Below, piece after piece: positions 39,401-45,000 of a stretch of DNA of 64,000 bases. The notes beneath the pieces were generated by a model. That model was not told the DNA's origin. It made no database searches and was given only the letters and a program-made list of their open reading frames with translations. Both the position numbers and the translations under genes were made by a program. Origin of the DNA: Streptomyces sp. S465 (lineage in GTDB: Bacteria; Actinomycetota; Actinomycetes; Streptomycetales; Streptomycetaceae). Position 1 is the stretch's first letter. Each line of letters starts with the position of its first letter. The DNA lies in contig NZ_CP114036.1 of NCBI RefSeq assembly GCF_026898115.1, positions 7,992,001 through 8,056,000 of the forward strand. The letters run 5' to 3'.

Positions 39401-42078
39401 TCAGTTTCGACGCCGCTGTCCTGGACGTGGTGGTGACGCTGGCCTCGGGTGGCACTTTGGCTGTGGCGACGGCGGAGGAGCGCAGGGATCCGCAGGCGTT
39501 GGCGGGGATGGTGGGTCGGTGTGGGGTGCGGGTGGCGAGTGTGGTGCCGTCGCTGCTGGGGGTGTTGGATCCGGCTGCCGTGTCCGGGGTGGGGAATTGG
39601 GTGTTGGGTGCGGAGCGGTTGAGTGCGGAGCTGGCGGGGCGGTGGTCGGTGGGTGCGCGGGTGTGGAACACCTACGGTCCGACCGAGGCCACCGTCATCA
39701 CCACCGCCACCGCCGGACCGCTGGACCCGGCGTTGGAGGATGCTCCGCCGATTGGCCGCCCGCTCCCCAACGTGCGTGTCTATGTGCTGGACGCGTTCCT
39801 CAATCCGGTGCCGGTGGGTGTCGTGGGCGAGGTCTATATCGCCGGTGCCGGTCTGGCGCGGGGGTATATCGGTCGTGCGGGGTTGTCGGCGGAGCGGTTT
39901 GTGGCGTGTCCGTTCGCGGTTCCGGGTGGGCGGATGTATCGCAGTGGTGACCTGGCGAAGTGGACAGCTGATGGTGAGCTGGTCTTCGCGGGGCGGGCTG
40001 ATGAGCAGGTGAAGATCCGTGGTTTCCGCGTCGAGCCCGGTGAGATCGAGGCCGTTCTCAGTGGTCACCCGGCCGTGGCCCAGGCTGCCGTGGTCGTCCG
40101 TGAGGACCGTCCGGGGGAGCGTCGTCTCGTCGCCTATGTGGTCCCCAGCGGCGAGCTCGACCTGGCGGCTCTGCGTGGTCTGGCCGCCGCCCGGCTGCCG
40201 GAGTACATGGTCCCGTCGGTTGTCGTGCTGGAGGCGTTGCCGCTGACGGTCAACGGCAAGCTGGACCGTTCCGCGCTCCCCGCCCCCGACACCATCGGAA
40301 CGACCGGGGGCCGCGCGCCCGCCACCCGCACCGAGGAGATTCTCTGCGGGTTGTTCGCGGAGGTGCTGGGGCTGGATGAGGTGAGTGCGGATGCGTCGTT
40401 CTTCGAGTTGGGTGGTGACTCGATCATGTCGATGCTGCTGGTGTCGAGGGCGCGTAAGGCGGGTTTGGTGGTGTCGGCGCGGCAGGTGTTCGAGCGTCGG
40501 AGTCCGGCGGAGTTGGCTGTGGTGGCGGGTGATGTGGCGGTTGCCGGCGCCGTGGTGGGGGGCGGTGATCCGGGTTCGGGTGAGGTGCCGTTGACGCCGG
40601 TGATGCTGGAGTTGTTGGGGCGGGCCGGGGCGGAGCGTGTGGGTGGGGTGTATCAGTCGACGGTGGTGGTGGCTCCGGCGGGGATGCGGCTGGAGAGGTT
40701 GACCGAGGCCGTTCAGGCGGTGGTCGATCACCATGACATGCTGCGGGCGCGGCTGGAGGTCGAGTCCGGGCCTCGTCTCCTGGTTCCCCCGAGCGTGTCC
40801 GTGGCCTCTTGGGTGCATCGGGTCGACGCGGCCGGGGCCGGGGCCGGAGGTGACCTTGACCGTCTCATCGCCGAGGAGTCGCGGGCCGCCGCGGACCGGC
40901 TGGACCCGCTGGCGGGGGTGATGGCGCAGGTGGTCTGGTTCGACACGGGCCCGGACACCCCCGGACGGCTGCTGATCCTCCTCAACCACCTCGTGGTGGA
41001 CGGCGTCTCGTGGCGCGTCCTGCTACCCGACCTGGCCGAGGCGTACACGGAGCTGGCCGCAGGCCGTGAGGTCGTGCTGGAGCCGGTGCCCACCTCCTTC
41101 CGGCACTGGGCCCGAGCCCTCCAGGCCGATGCCACCGGTCAGCAGAGGCGTGCCGAACTCCCCGCCTGGACCCAGGTACTGGACGGTGCCGATCCGCTGC
41201 TCACCCCACGGCCCGTGGACCCGGAGCGGGACCTCGGTGGCACCGTCCGGCAGCTGTCGGTGCAGGTGTCCACGGAGGTCACCTCGGCGCTGCTGACCAG
41301 TGTGCCGACGGCGTTCCACGCGGGTGTCGACGATGTGCTCCTGACCGGGCTGACGGCGGCGGTGACCGAGTGGCGGCGCAGGCAGGGCCAGGACACCGCC
41401 GCGTTCCTGCTGGACATCGAGGGCCACGGCCGGGTCCCGCTGGCCGAGGGTGTGGATCTGACGCGTACGGCGGGCTGGTTCACCAGCAGCTACCCGGTGC
41501 GGCTCGACATCGGCGTCGTCGACTTCATGGAGCTGCGCTCCGGCGGGGCCGTGGCGGGACGGGTCGTCAAGCGAGTCAAGGAACAGCTGCGGGCCGTCCC
41601 TGGCGACGGGCTGGGCTACGGGATGCTCCGCTATCTCAACCCCGAGACCGCACCCACGCTCGCCGCGCTGCCGACGGCCCAGATCGGCTTCAACTACCTG
41701 GGCCGCTTCCCCGGCCGCCAGAGCCGGCAGCCCGTGGAACAGCATGCCTGGCAGACCGTTGGCGAAGGCGGCCGGGGCGGCGGCGCCGACGACCGGATCC
41801 CGGTCATGCACGCCCTGGAGGCCATGGGCGTCGTCCACGACCTGCCCGACGGCCCGCAGCTCACCCTCATCGTGTCCTGGCCGGCGGAGCTGCTGGCGGA
41901 GTCGGCGGCCCGGAGCCTGGCCGACGGCTGGGCCGCGATGCTCACCGGACTGGCCACGCACACCACGGACGACGGCACCGGTGGCCACACCCCCTCCGAC
42001 TTCCCGTTGGTGGAGATCAGCCAGAGCGAGTTGGACGAGTTCGAAGCGACAGCGCAGCAGATGGAAGAAGGAGCTTGA
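21448..42078 (+). CDS. NRPS 2: modules 4-9 ((C-A-T)x6-E)
   Basis: A 6876-residue, six-module synthetase. Approximate domains: C4 10-430, A4 455-940, T4 955-1020; C5 1042-1505, A5 1531-2068, T5 2085-2155; C6 2172-2618, A6 2645-3118, T6 3133-3200; C7 3220-3665, A7 3688-4165, T7 4182-4250; C8 4268-4718, A8 4748-5222, T8 5238-5308; C9 5328-5775, A9 5798-6278, T9 6293-6360, E9 6378-6858. Pocket codes by eye: A4 and A9 DALSLATVI (unassigned), A5 DAATAAAVC (large aromatic?), A6 DASTVAAVC (Tyr-like), A7 DALHLGLLC and A8 DAFHLGLLC (Hpg). C4 is the post-E (DCL) type; C5-C9 are LCL type. E9 has NHLVVDG, keeping the catalytic second His, and intact EGHGR and NYLGRF. It starts at an ATGA overlap with NRPS 1. 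Confidence 0.95.
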   Translation: MTQMRVQDVWPLSPLQEGLLFHAVYDERGTDVYVEQLVLDLAGNVAPATMRTSWQALLDRHDSLRAGFRQLAGMAQPVQVIARGVALPWREEDLSGLDAEVAWAESERLGVEERERRFDLAVPPLLKVLLVKVGSERYRMMVTLHHILLDGWSLPVLMRELWTCYEAGGSARGLPPVTPYRDYLAWLARQDNEAARDAWRQELAGADEPTLVAPGERSAAPVASGKAATDAGAALATRLRDLARRSGLTLNTVIQAAWAVVLGRLTGRRDVVFGATVAGRPADLPGMESMLGLFINTVPVRVRLDPARSVAETLTELQDRQSALLDHQHLSLTEIQRLAGPGATFDTIMAFENHPIGAQESTAATGVRITGTAMRESTNFPLSLGVHPTEELRLRLDYRPDLFDTEAAQALLDRVVRVLEQMAADPEALVGRLDVLGVGERVRVVEEWNATATVVPDGSVVERFEGWARVAADVVAVRCGEEVLSYGELDRRANRLARFLSGVGVGRESRVALCLPRSVGVVVAELAVWKAGGAFVPLDPEYPVDRLGFVIADSGAQVVLGTAESLADVPLGDARAVLLEDVGGVSDEPLGTVIVPEQLAYVIYTSGSTGRPKGVAVAHGGVANLAEVMRPVLGMDAGVVALQFASFSFDAAVLDVAVTLAAGGTLAVATSTERGDLEALAEMVGRCGVRVASVVPSLLGVLDPAAVSGVGNWVLGAERLSAELAGRWSVGARVWNTYGPTEATVITTATAGPLDPALEDAPPIGRPLPNVRVYVLDAFLNPVPVGVVGEVYIAGAGLARGYIGRAGLSAERFVACPFAVPGGRMYRSGDLAKWTADGELVFAGRADEQVKIRGFRVEPGEIEAVLSGHPAVAQAAVVVREDRPGERRLVAYVVPSGELDVAALRGLAADRLPEYMVPAIVPLDALPLTVNGKLDRSALPAPDTTGTADGRAPATPTEEILCGLFAEVLGLNQVGADASFFELGGDSLLAMRLIARIRRVLDTELRIADLFATPTVADTARRIDTEHGDARPALKPQPRPELPPLSYGQQRMWFLNRLATTVEDTGDAEDTKATGATEGTRGMERAEGVYNMPLALRLSGGLDTGALEAALADVADRHESLRTVFPETDGVPRQRVLDGPEAHPPLVVVEIPADRVDAELSEHAGRGFDLGAQLPWRVRLLVTGPTEYVLLIVAHHIAVDGWSMGVLARDLSTAYAARRQGRAPAWDPLPVQYADFALWQRQLLGERGDADSLLSDQLAYWHDALAGAPQELALPTDRPRPAVSSYAGGLVPVRIDARTHARLAEVAERHGATVFMVVHAALAALLARMGAGTDIPIGTATAGRGDAALDGLTGFFVNTLVLRTDLSGDPAFTELLARVRGTDLAAYAHQDVPFEHLVEDLAPSRSLSRNPLFQVMLSLRNVPPARWDLPGLQVRLTPPGSLAARFDLSFDLSEHRDDDGSPAGIGGDILYATELFDEDTVQDLARRLARVLEHIAADPAVPLSRLRVLDPAERRTVVQDWNRTAREVPEGTLAELFEAQVRRTPDAVAVVGAGRGLTYAQLEAESNRLAHELIARGIGPEDLVGVAMERSVELMAVLLAVVKAGAGYLPVDPRYPAPRIAFMLADARPQLMLCTGRTESALVAAEAALGAEATLGAAEAVLGATEAVRGADPLPRLVLDAPEVAAALADRPATAPGDADRVRPQRLRHPAYVIYTSGSTGTPKGVVVTHGGVGSLAAGHIARFGSAPGARVLQFASPSFDAAFAEFCTALPAGATLVMADRDMLPPYGSLAAVAAEFGVTHLTAPPSVLAAAEELPATVTTVAVAGEVCPPALVARLAPGRRMLNAYGPTEATVCVTLSDPLTPADADAPVPIGRPLENGQTYVLDEFLQPVPAGVTGELYLAGPGLARGYLGRPALTAERFVACPFAAADEPGTPGGRMYRTGDLAYWTPDGRLVVVGRADTQIKIRGFRVEPGEIEAVLDTHPAVGRSAVVVREDRPGDRRLVAYVVPEDTEGPAGAAGAVGSAGAAAAAGLREYVAERLPDHLVPAAVMALDTLPLTVNGKLDRDALPAPDYAGLTGRHAPATPIEEALCGLFAEILGLDRIGVDASFFALGGDSLQAMRLIARVRAVLDAELSIRQLFAEPTVAGVARRLTGGGDVRPPLTPQPRPEAVPLSFGQRRMWFVNQMEEAGQGGEAAYNLPLRYRISGDLDVPALEAALGDLADRHESLRTRYPETDGVPRQHVLDRQAGRPPLVVLDTPADRVEQVLAAQTEERFDLSADLPWRIRLLKTGPEEYVLLIVAHHIAVDGWTMDLLLQDLRLAYAARRAGRAPGWQPLPVQYADYTLWQRRLLGDLTAPDSLISAQLDYWRQTLADAPQELALPADRPRPAISSYRGGAAGVRIDVPTHARLAEVARRGDATMFMVVHAALTLLLSRLGAGTDIPIGTATAGRGDAALDGLAGFFVNTLVLRTDLSGDPTFEQLLARVRDTDLAAYAHQDLPFEHLVEDLNPVRSLARHPLFQVMLSVQTMPPQRWELPGVEVRPMTPGAAAARVDMSLTLAEHRDGEGNPAGIDGHLLYATDLFEEATACAVAERLVRVLEQIASHPAARVSEVEVLGGAERERVVAGWNETSAEVPVASLGELFDAQAARTPGAVAVVDAGGEVWSYGELRERSDRVAGALAARGVGRGDLVAVVLERSVDVVAVWLGVVKAGAGFVPVDPAYPAERIGWMLEDAAPALVLCSEETRALVPAGVECWVWDPSGTAESAPVVSVGPDDVAYVIYTSGSTGRPKGVVVTHRGLGNLAAAQIERFAVGADARVLQLASLSFDAAVSEMCMALLSGAAVVMAGGDRLPPNGALGEAVAEFGVTHVTVPPSVLATVEGLPESLRTLVVAGEVCPQGLVERWASGRRMINAYGPTEVTVCATMSEPLDVGCPVVIGRPICNAKAFVLDGHLRPVPVGVVGELYVAGPGLARGYLRRPGLTAERFVACPFTGGRMYRTGDLVRWTAGGELVFVGRADEQVKVRGFRVEPGEIEAVLAAHGGVGQVAVVVREDRPGDKRLVAYVVAVEGEVDPAGLREYMAERLPDYMVPAAFVMLDALPVTVHGKLDRVALPAPDFADVAEGRAPATPTEEILSSLYREVLGLEWVSADASFFELGGDSLLAMRLIARIRAVLDTDVSIGDLFAAPTVAGVARLVGELGGETRAPLTARPRPDVLPLSYEQQRMWFLNRLENTGEGAAYNLPLALRLSGPLDVAALEAALGDVADRHESLRTIFPETAGVPRQQVVHGAAGRPALTVVHTTAAEVPAQLAAYANHPFDVRTELPWRIRLLVTGFAEYVLLGAVHHIAADGWSMGVLAGDIGAAYAARCAGRPPGWEPLPVQYGDYALWQREVLGDLGDPGSVISGQLAYWREKLAGAPQELDLPTDRPRPAVSSFIGGEMPFEVGAETHARLVELAQRGRATMFMVAHAALAVLLARMGAGTDIPIGTATAGRGDAALDGLAGFFVNTLVLRTDLSGDPTFGELLARVRETDLAAYAHQDVPFERLVEDLNPTRSLGRHPLFQVSLTLQNLPQSRRQWELAGLEVSGLPAASPAARFDLSATVAERRDADGAPTGLVGSLLYAADVFDEGSVGLLAGRLVRVLEQVGADPGVRVSEVDVLGGVERERVVAEWNATERAVPVRSLVELFGVRVAESPGAVAVVDVDGREWSFAELGEWSDRVAAGLAERGVGRGDGVGVVLERSVELVAVWLGVLKAGAGFVPVDTGWPTARRGLVLGQVGLVVADRGSGVPGAVSVDELCEGRGVVPDVVVSAEDVAYVMFTSGSTGVPKGVAVGHGALAALVTDGCWSAAARGRVVWHAPHAFDAVLLEVWVPLVSGGRVVVAPPGRLDAGTLAGLVAAYGVTAVHVTAGLFGVLAEESPECLSGLAEVLTGGDVVPAGAVARVKAACPGIEIRHLYGPTETTLCATTHVVPGKSEAPVVLPIGRPRDNTKAFVLDEYLEPVPVGVRGELYLTGAGLAHGYTGHPGLTAERFVAAPFAEPGARMYRTGDLARWTAEGELVFAGRVDEQVKVRGFRVEPGEIEAVLAAHGGVGQAAVVVREDREGDKRLVAYVVWDGTGDVAGLREYVAERLPDYMVPAAFVPLDVLPVTANGKLDRAALPAPDFGGATAGRGPATPTEEILCGLFAEVLGLEWVGAEDSFFDLGGDSLLAMRLIARVRAVLGAELTIGELFAAPSVAGVARLAGAATGQARSALVARPRPEVLPLSYEQQRMWFLNQLEGAGDGAAYNLPLALRMSGDLDLAALETALGDIADRHESLRTIYPAAQGVPRQQVLEGAAGRPPLVVVDITEDEIEEALTTHLGRGFDVSVDLPWRVRLLRTGPTDHILLIVAHHIAVDGWSMGVLTQDLETAYAARCAGRLPGWEPLPVQYADYALWQRDVLGDLGDPGSVISGQLAHWRETLAGAPEELELPTDRPRPATPSFRGRTLPVEVAAETHARLVELARDGRATMFMVVQAALAVLLSRLGAGTDIPIGTATAGRGDAALDGLAGFFVNTLVLRTDVSADPTFGEVLARVRETDLAAYAHQDVPFERLVEDLNPARSLSRNPLFQITLVLQNLPVSQGRWNVPGLRVGPLEATSQESTAKFDLSLTLTERRDGEGDPAGLSGSLLYATDLFDEGTVRLLAERLVRVLEQVGADPGVRVSEVDVVGELERARVVAEWNATERPGPVDSAGAAVSLVELFGARVAEVPGAVAVVGVDGREWSYGELAEWSDRVAGALVARGVRRGDLVGVVMERSAELVAVWLGVAKAGAGFVPVDTGWPTARRGLVLGQVGLVVADRGLGVPDAVPVDELCEGRGVVPDVVVSAQDVAYVMFTSGSTGVPKGVAVGHGALAALVTDGCWSAAARDRVLWHAPHAFDAVLFEVWVPLVSGGRVVVAPPGRMDAGTLAGLVRAYGLTAVHVTAALFGVLAEEAPECLSGLAEVLTGGDVVPAGAIAQVKAACLGIEVRHLYGPTETTLCATTHIVPADAEPPVVLPIGRPRDNTKAFVLDEYLKPVPIGVRGELYLAGAGVAHGYLGRPGLSAERFVACPFTGGRMYRTGDLVRWTAEGELVFGGRADEQVKIRGFRVEPGEIEAVLAAHESVGQAAVVVREDREGDKRLVAYVLPAAGDGTQDLAGLREYVAERLPAYMVPAAFVPLDTLPVTANGKLDRAALPAPDFGGTTAGRGPATPTEEILCGLFGEVLGLEWVGAEDSFFELGGDSLLAMRLIARIRSVLGTELNIGELFAAPTVAGVARLFDATCQDGTARPALTPRPRPEVLPLSYAQRRMWFLNRLADVGEGAGYNLPLALRISGDLDVAALEAALGDVADRHESLRTVFPETDGEPRQRVLAGEAGRPPLIVVETTPDELGATLAAHSGRGFELSADLPWRIRLLATGPAEYVLLIVAHHIAVDGWSMGVLARDIGVAYAARRAGGAPGWQPLPVQYADYALWQREVLGDPEDPDSVISGQLDYWREALADAPQELALPTDRPRPPASTFRGGTVPLRVNAETHARLVAAAQQGNATMFMVAQAALAILLARLGAGTDIPIGTAIAGRGDAAMDDLAGFFVNTLVLRTDVSADPTFSEVLARVRETDLAAYAHQDVPFERLVDVLSPARSLSRNPLFQVMLALQSAAPEEWELPGLAVDTLPSTADPVARFDLSVTLIEHRDGAGAPAGLGGALLYAVDLFDEGTARGLVERLVRVLEQVGADPGVRVSEVDVLGEGERSRVVEEWNATGTGVPDGSVVERFEGWASVAADVVAVRCGEEVLSYGELDRRANRLARFLKSVGVGRESRVALCLPRSVGVVVAELAVWKAGGAFVPLDPEYPVDRLGFVIADSGAGVVLGTAESLSGVPVGDARAVLLEDVGGVSDEPLGTVIVPEQLAYVIYTSGSTGRPKGVAVAHGGVANLAEVMRPVLGMDAGVVALQFASFSFDAAVLDVVVTLASGGTLAVATAEERRDPQALAGMVGRCGVRVASVVPSLLGVLDPAAVSGVGNWVLGAERLSAELAGRWSVGARVWNTYGPTEATVITTATAGPLDPALEDAPPIGRPLPNVRVYVLDAFLNPVPVGVVGEVYIAGAGLARGYIGRAGLSAERFVACPFAVPGGRMYRSGDLAKWTADGELVFAGRADEQVKIRGFRVEPGEIEAVLSGHPAVAQAAVVVREDRPGERRLVAYVVPSGELDLAALRGLAAARLPEYMVPSVVVLEALPLTVNGKLDRSALPAPDTIGTTGGRAPATRTEEILCGLFAEVLGLDEVSADASFFELGGDSIMSMLLVSRARKAGLVVSARQVFERRSPAELAVVAGDVAVAGAVVGGGDPGSGEVPLTPVMLELLGRAGAERVGGVYQSTVVVAPAGMRLERLTEAVQAVVDHHDMLRARLEVESGPRLLVPPSVSVASWVHRVDAAGAGAGGDLDRLIAEESRAAADRLDPLAGVMAQVVWFDTGPDTPGRLLILLNHLVVDGVSWRVLLPDLAEAYTELAAGREVVLEPVPTSFRHWARALQADATGQQRRAELPAWTQVLDGADPLLTPRPVDPERDLGGTVRQLSVQVSTEVTSALLTSVPTAFHAGVDDVLLTGLTAAVTEWRRRQGQDTAAFLLDIEGHGRVPLAEGVDLTRTAGWFTSSYPVRLDIGVVDFMELRSGGAVAGRVVKRVKEQLRAVPGDGLGYGMLRYLNPETAPTLAALPTAQIGFNYLGRFPGRQSRQPVEQHAWQTVGEGGRGGGADDRIPVMHALEAMGVVHDLPDGPQLTLIVSWPAELLAESAARSLADGWAAMLTGLATHTTDDGTGGHTPSDFPLVEISQSELDEFEATAQQMEEGA
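26380..26460 (+). repeat. in-frame 18/21-bp tandem repeat inside A5
   Basis: Four head-to-tail units (18, 21, 21 and 21 bp) encode Ala-Glu-Ala-x-Leu-Gly-Ala variants in the loop before the A3 motif of adenylation domain 5. The other A domains lack this insertion. It keeps frame and sits in a surface loop, so it looks like a tolerated slippage expansion. Confidence 0.8.
32500..33770 (+). repeat. type III adenylation block (copies in A7, A8)
   Basis: The Hpg-type A domains at about 32500-33770 (A7) and 35690-36920 (A8) are closely similar in DNA, including the short A2-A3 region (DTGWPTARRGLVLGQVG). One pocket position differs: Leu in A7 and Phe in A8 at the position equivalent to GrsA 239. 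Confidence 0.78.
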
Positions 42079-42079
42079 G

Positions 42080-45000
42080 ATGACCGACTCCGCTCTGGTG
42101 GGGGTATGGCCGCTGTCGCCGCTACAGGAGGGCCTGCTCTTCCATGCGATGTACGACGAGGAGGGCATCGACGTCTACGTCGAGCAGATGATCCTCAGCC
42201 TGGAGGGCAACCTCGACGCCGCAGCCCTGCGTGCCTCGTGGCAGGCGCTGCTCGACCGGCACGAGAGCCTGCGCGCCGGCTTCCAGCGGCGCGCATCCGG
42301 AGCGCCGGTCCAGCTGATCATGCGCCGGGTGACGCTGCCGTGGCGGGAGGAGGATCTGTCCGGGCTGGACGCGGAGGTGGCCTGGGCGGAGTCAGAGCGG
42401 CTGGGGGTCGAGGAGCGGGAGCGGCGTTTCGATCTGGCGGTGCCGCCGCTGCTGAAGGTGTTGCTGGTGAAGGTCGGGCCGGAGCGGTACCGGATGATGG
42501 TCACATTGCACCACATCCTGCTGGACGGCTGGTCGTTGCCGGTGCTGATGCGGGAGCTGTGGACGTGTTACGAGGCCGGTGGCAGCGCCCACGGCCTGCC
42601 ACCCGTCACCCCGTACCGCGAGTATCTGGCCTGGCTGGCCCGGCAGAACAAGGAAGAAGGCATGGCGGCCTGGCGGCGGATGCTGGCCGGTGCCGATGAG
42701 CCGACGCTGGTGGCGCCGGCCGAGTACAACGGGACACCGACGCACTCCGCCATGGTGTCCGCCAAGGCGAGCAAGGAACTGGATCAGGCGCTGCGCGAGC
42801 TGACGCGCCACACCCCCGGCCTGACCCTGAACACGGTGGTTCAGGCCGCCTGGGCCCTCGTCGTCGGAAAGCTGACCGGCCGACGGGACGTGGTGTTCGG
42901 CGCCAGCGTGGCCGGGCGGCCGCTGGACCTGCCGGGCATGGAGAACATGCTGGGACTCTTCATCAACACGGTGCCCGTACGCGTTCGCTTCGACCCGGCG
43001 CGGTCGGTCGCCGAGACGCTGACGGAGTTACAGCGCGAGCAGTCGGCACTCGTGGACTACCAGTACCTGAGTCTCAGTGACATCCAGCGGCAGGCCGGGC
43101 CCGGCGCGCTGTTCGACACGATCATGGCGTTCGAGAGCTTCCCCTCGGACACGAACGCGCGGAAGCCGTCGGGCGACGAGGCCGGTCGACGTGGACCGGG
43201 CGGACTGAAGTTCACCGAGCACGGCCTCCGGGAGTCGATCAATTACCCGCTCGGCCTGGTGGTCGGCCCGAGCGGCGGTCTGGGCATGCGGCTGAGCTAC
43301 CGACCGGACCTGTTCGACGAGGAGACGGCTCAGGGGCTGGTCGACCGGGTGCTTCGGGTGCTGGAGCAGATGGCGGCTGACCCCGAGGCGCCAGTCGGTC
43401 GGCTGGATGTGTTGGGTGTGGGTGAGCGGGTGCGGGTGGTGGAGGAGTGGAATGCCACCGGGGCCGTGGTGCCGGACGGGTCGGTGGTGGAGCGGTTCGA
43501 GGGGTGGGCCAGGGTGGCGGCGGATGTGGTGGCGGTGCGGTGTGGTGAGGAGGTGTTGTCGTATGGGGAGTTGGATCGGCGGGCGAATCGGCTGGCGCGT
43601 TTGCTGAAGAGTGTGGGTGTGGGTCGGGAGTCGCGGGTTGCGTTGTGTTTGCCGCGGTCGGTGGGTGTGGTGGTGGCGGAGTTGGCGGTGTGGAAGGCCG
43701 GTGGTGCGTTTGTGCCGTTGGATCCGGAGTATCCGGTGGACCGGCTGGGGTTCGTGATCGCGGACAGTGGCGCGCAGGTGGTGTTGGGCACGGCGGAGAG
43801 TCTGTCGGGGGTACCGCTTGGCGACGCTCGTGCTGTTCTTCTTGAGGATGTTGGCGGGGTTTCGGATGAGCCGTTGGGGACGGTGATCGTTCCGGAGCAG
43901 TTGGCGTATGTGATCTATACGTCGGGTTCGACGGGGCGGCCGAAGGGTGTGGCGGTTGCGCATGGTGGGGTGGCGAATCTGGCTGAGGTGATGCGTCCGG
44001 TGTTGGGGATGGACGCGGGTGTGGTGGCGTTGCAGTTCGCCTCGTTCAGTTTCGATGCGGCTGTTTTGGATGTGGTGGTGACGCTGGCTGCTGGTGGCAG
44101 TTTGGCTGTGGCGACGGCGGAGGAGCGCAGGGATCCGCAGGCGTTGGCGGGGATGGTGGGCCGGTGTGGGGTGCGGGTGGCGAGTGTGGTGCCGTCGTTG
44201 TTGGGGGTGTTGGATCCGGCTGCTGTGTCCGGGGTGGGGAATTGGGTGTTGGGTGCGGAGCGGTTGAGTGCGGAGCTGGCGGGGCGGTGGTCGGTGGGTG
44301 CGCGGGTGTGGAACACCTACGGTCCGACCGAGGCCACCGTCATCACGACCGCCACACCCGCCCCGCTGGACCCGGGGTTGGAGGATGCTCCGCCGATCGG
44401 CCGTCCCTTGCCCAACGTGCGTGTCTATGTGCTGGATGCGTTCCTCAATCCGGTGCCCGTAGGCGTCGTGGGCGAGGTCTATATCGCCGGTGCCGGTCTG
44501 GCGCGGGGGTATATCGGTCGTCCGGGGTTGTCGGCGGAGCGGTTTGTGGCGTGTCCGTTCGCTGCTCCGGGTGGGCGGATGTATCGCAGTGGTGACCTGG
44601 CGAAGTGGACAGCCGACGGTGAGCTGGTCTTCGCCGGGCGGGCTGATGAGCAGGTGAAGATCCGTGGTTTCCGTGTCGAGCCCGGTGAGATCGAGGCTGT
44701 GGTGGCGGCCTGTGAGGGTGTGGGTCAGGTCGCGGTGGTGGTCCGTGAGGACGGTCCGGGGGACAAGCGGCTGGTTGCCTATGTGGTCCCCAGTGGTGAG
44801 CTTGACGTGGCGGTGGTGCGGGAGTTCGCCGCGGCCCGGCTGCCGGAGTACATGGTCCCGTCGGTTGTCGTGCTGGAGGCGTTGCCGCTGACGGTCAACG
44901 GCAAGCTGGACCGTTCCGCGCTCCCCGCCCCCGACACGGCCGGAACGACCGGGGGCCGCGCCCCCGCCACCCCCACCGAGGAGATCCTCTGCGGGCTGTT

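Noticed and set aside
32239..40989. Very long antisense open frames (2916 codons here; also about 2385 codons at 24985-32142 and 1981 codons at 43028-48973)
   Set aside because: They mirror the NRPS genes. The translations are His/Arg/Pro-rich and follow the A-domain repeats; they arise from extreme GC bias at codon position 3 with no domain content.
21448..42078. Assignment to enduracidin or ramoplanin
   Set aside because: Those synthetases have 17 modules, an acyl-starter C domain and fatty-acid genes. None of these is present and the pocket order does not match.
41744..42079. Upstream extension of the NRPS 3 open frame
   Set aside because: It is the shifted frame of the NRPS 2 epimerase end. 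The ATG at 42080 directly precedes the C-domain start, VWPLSPLQEG.
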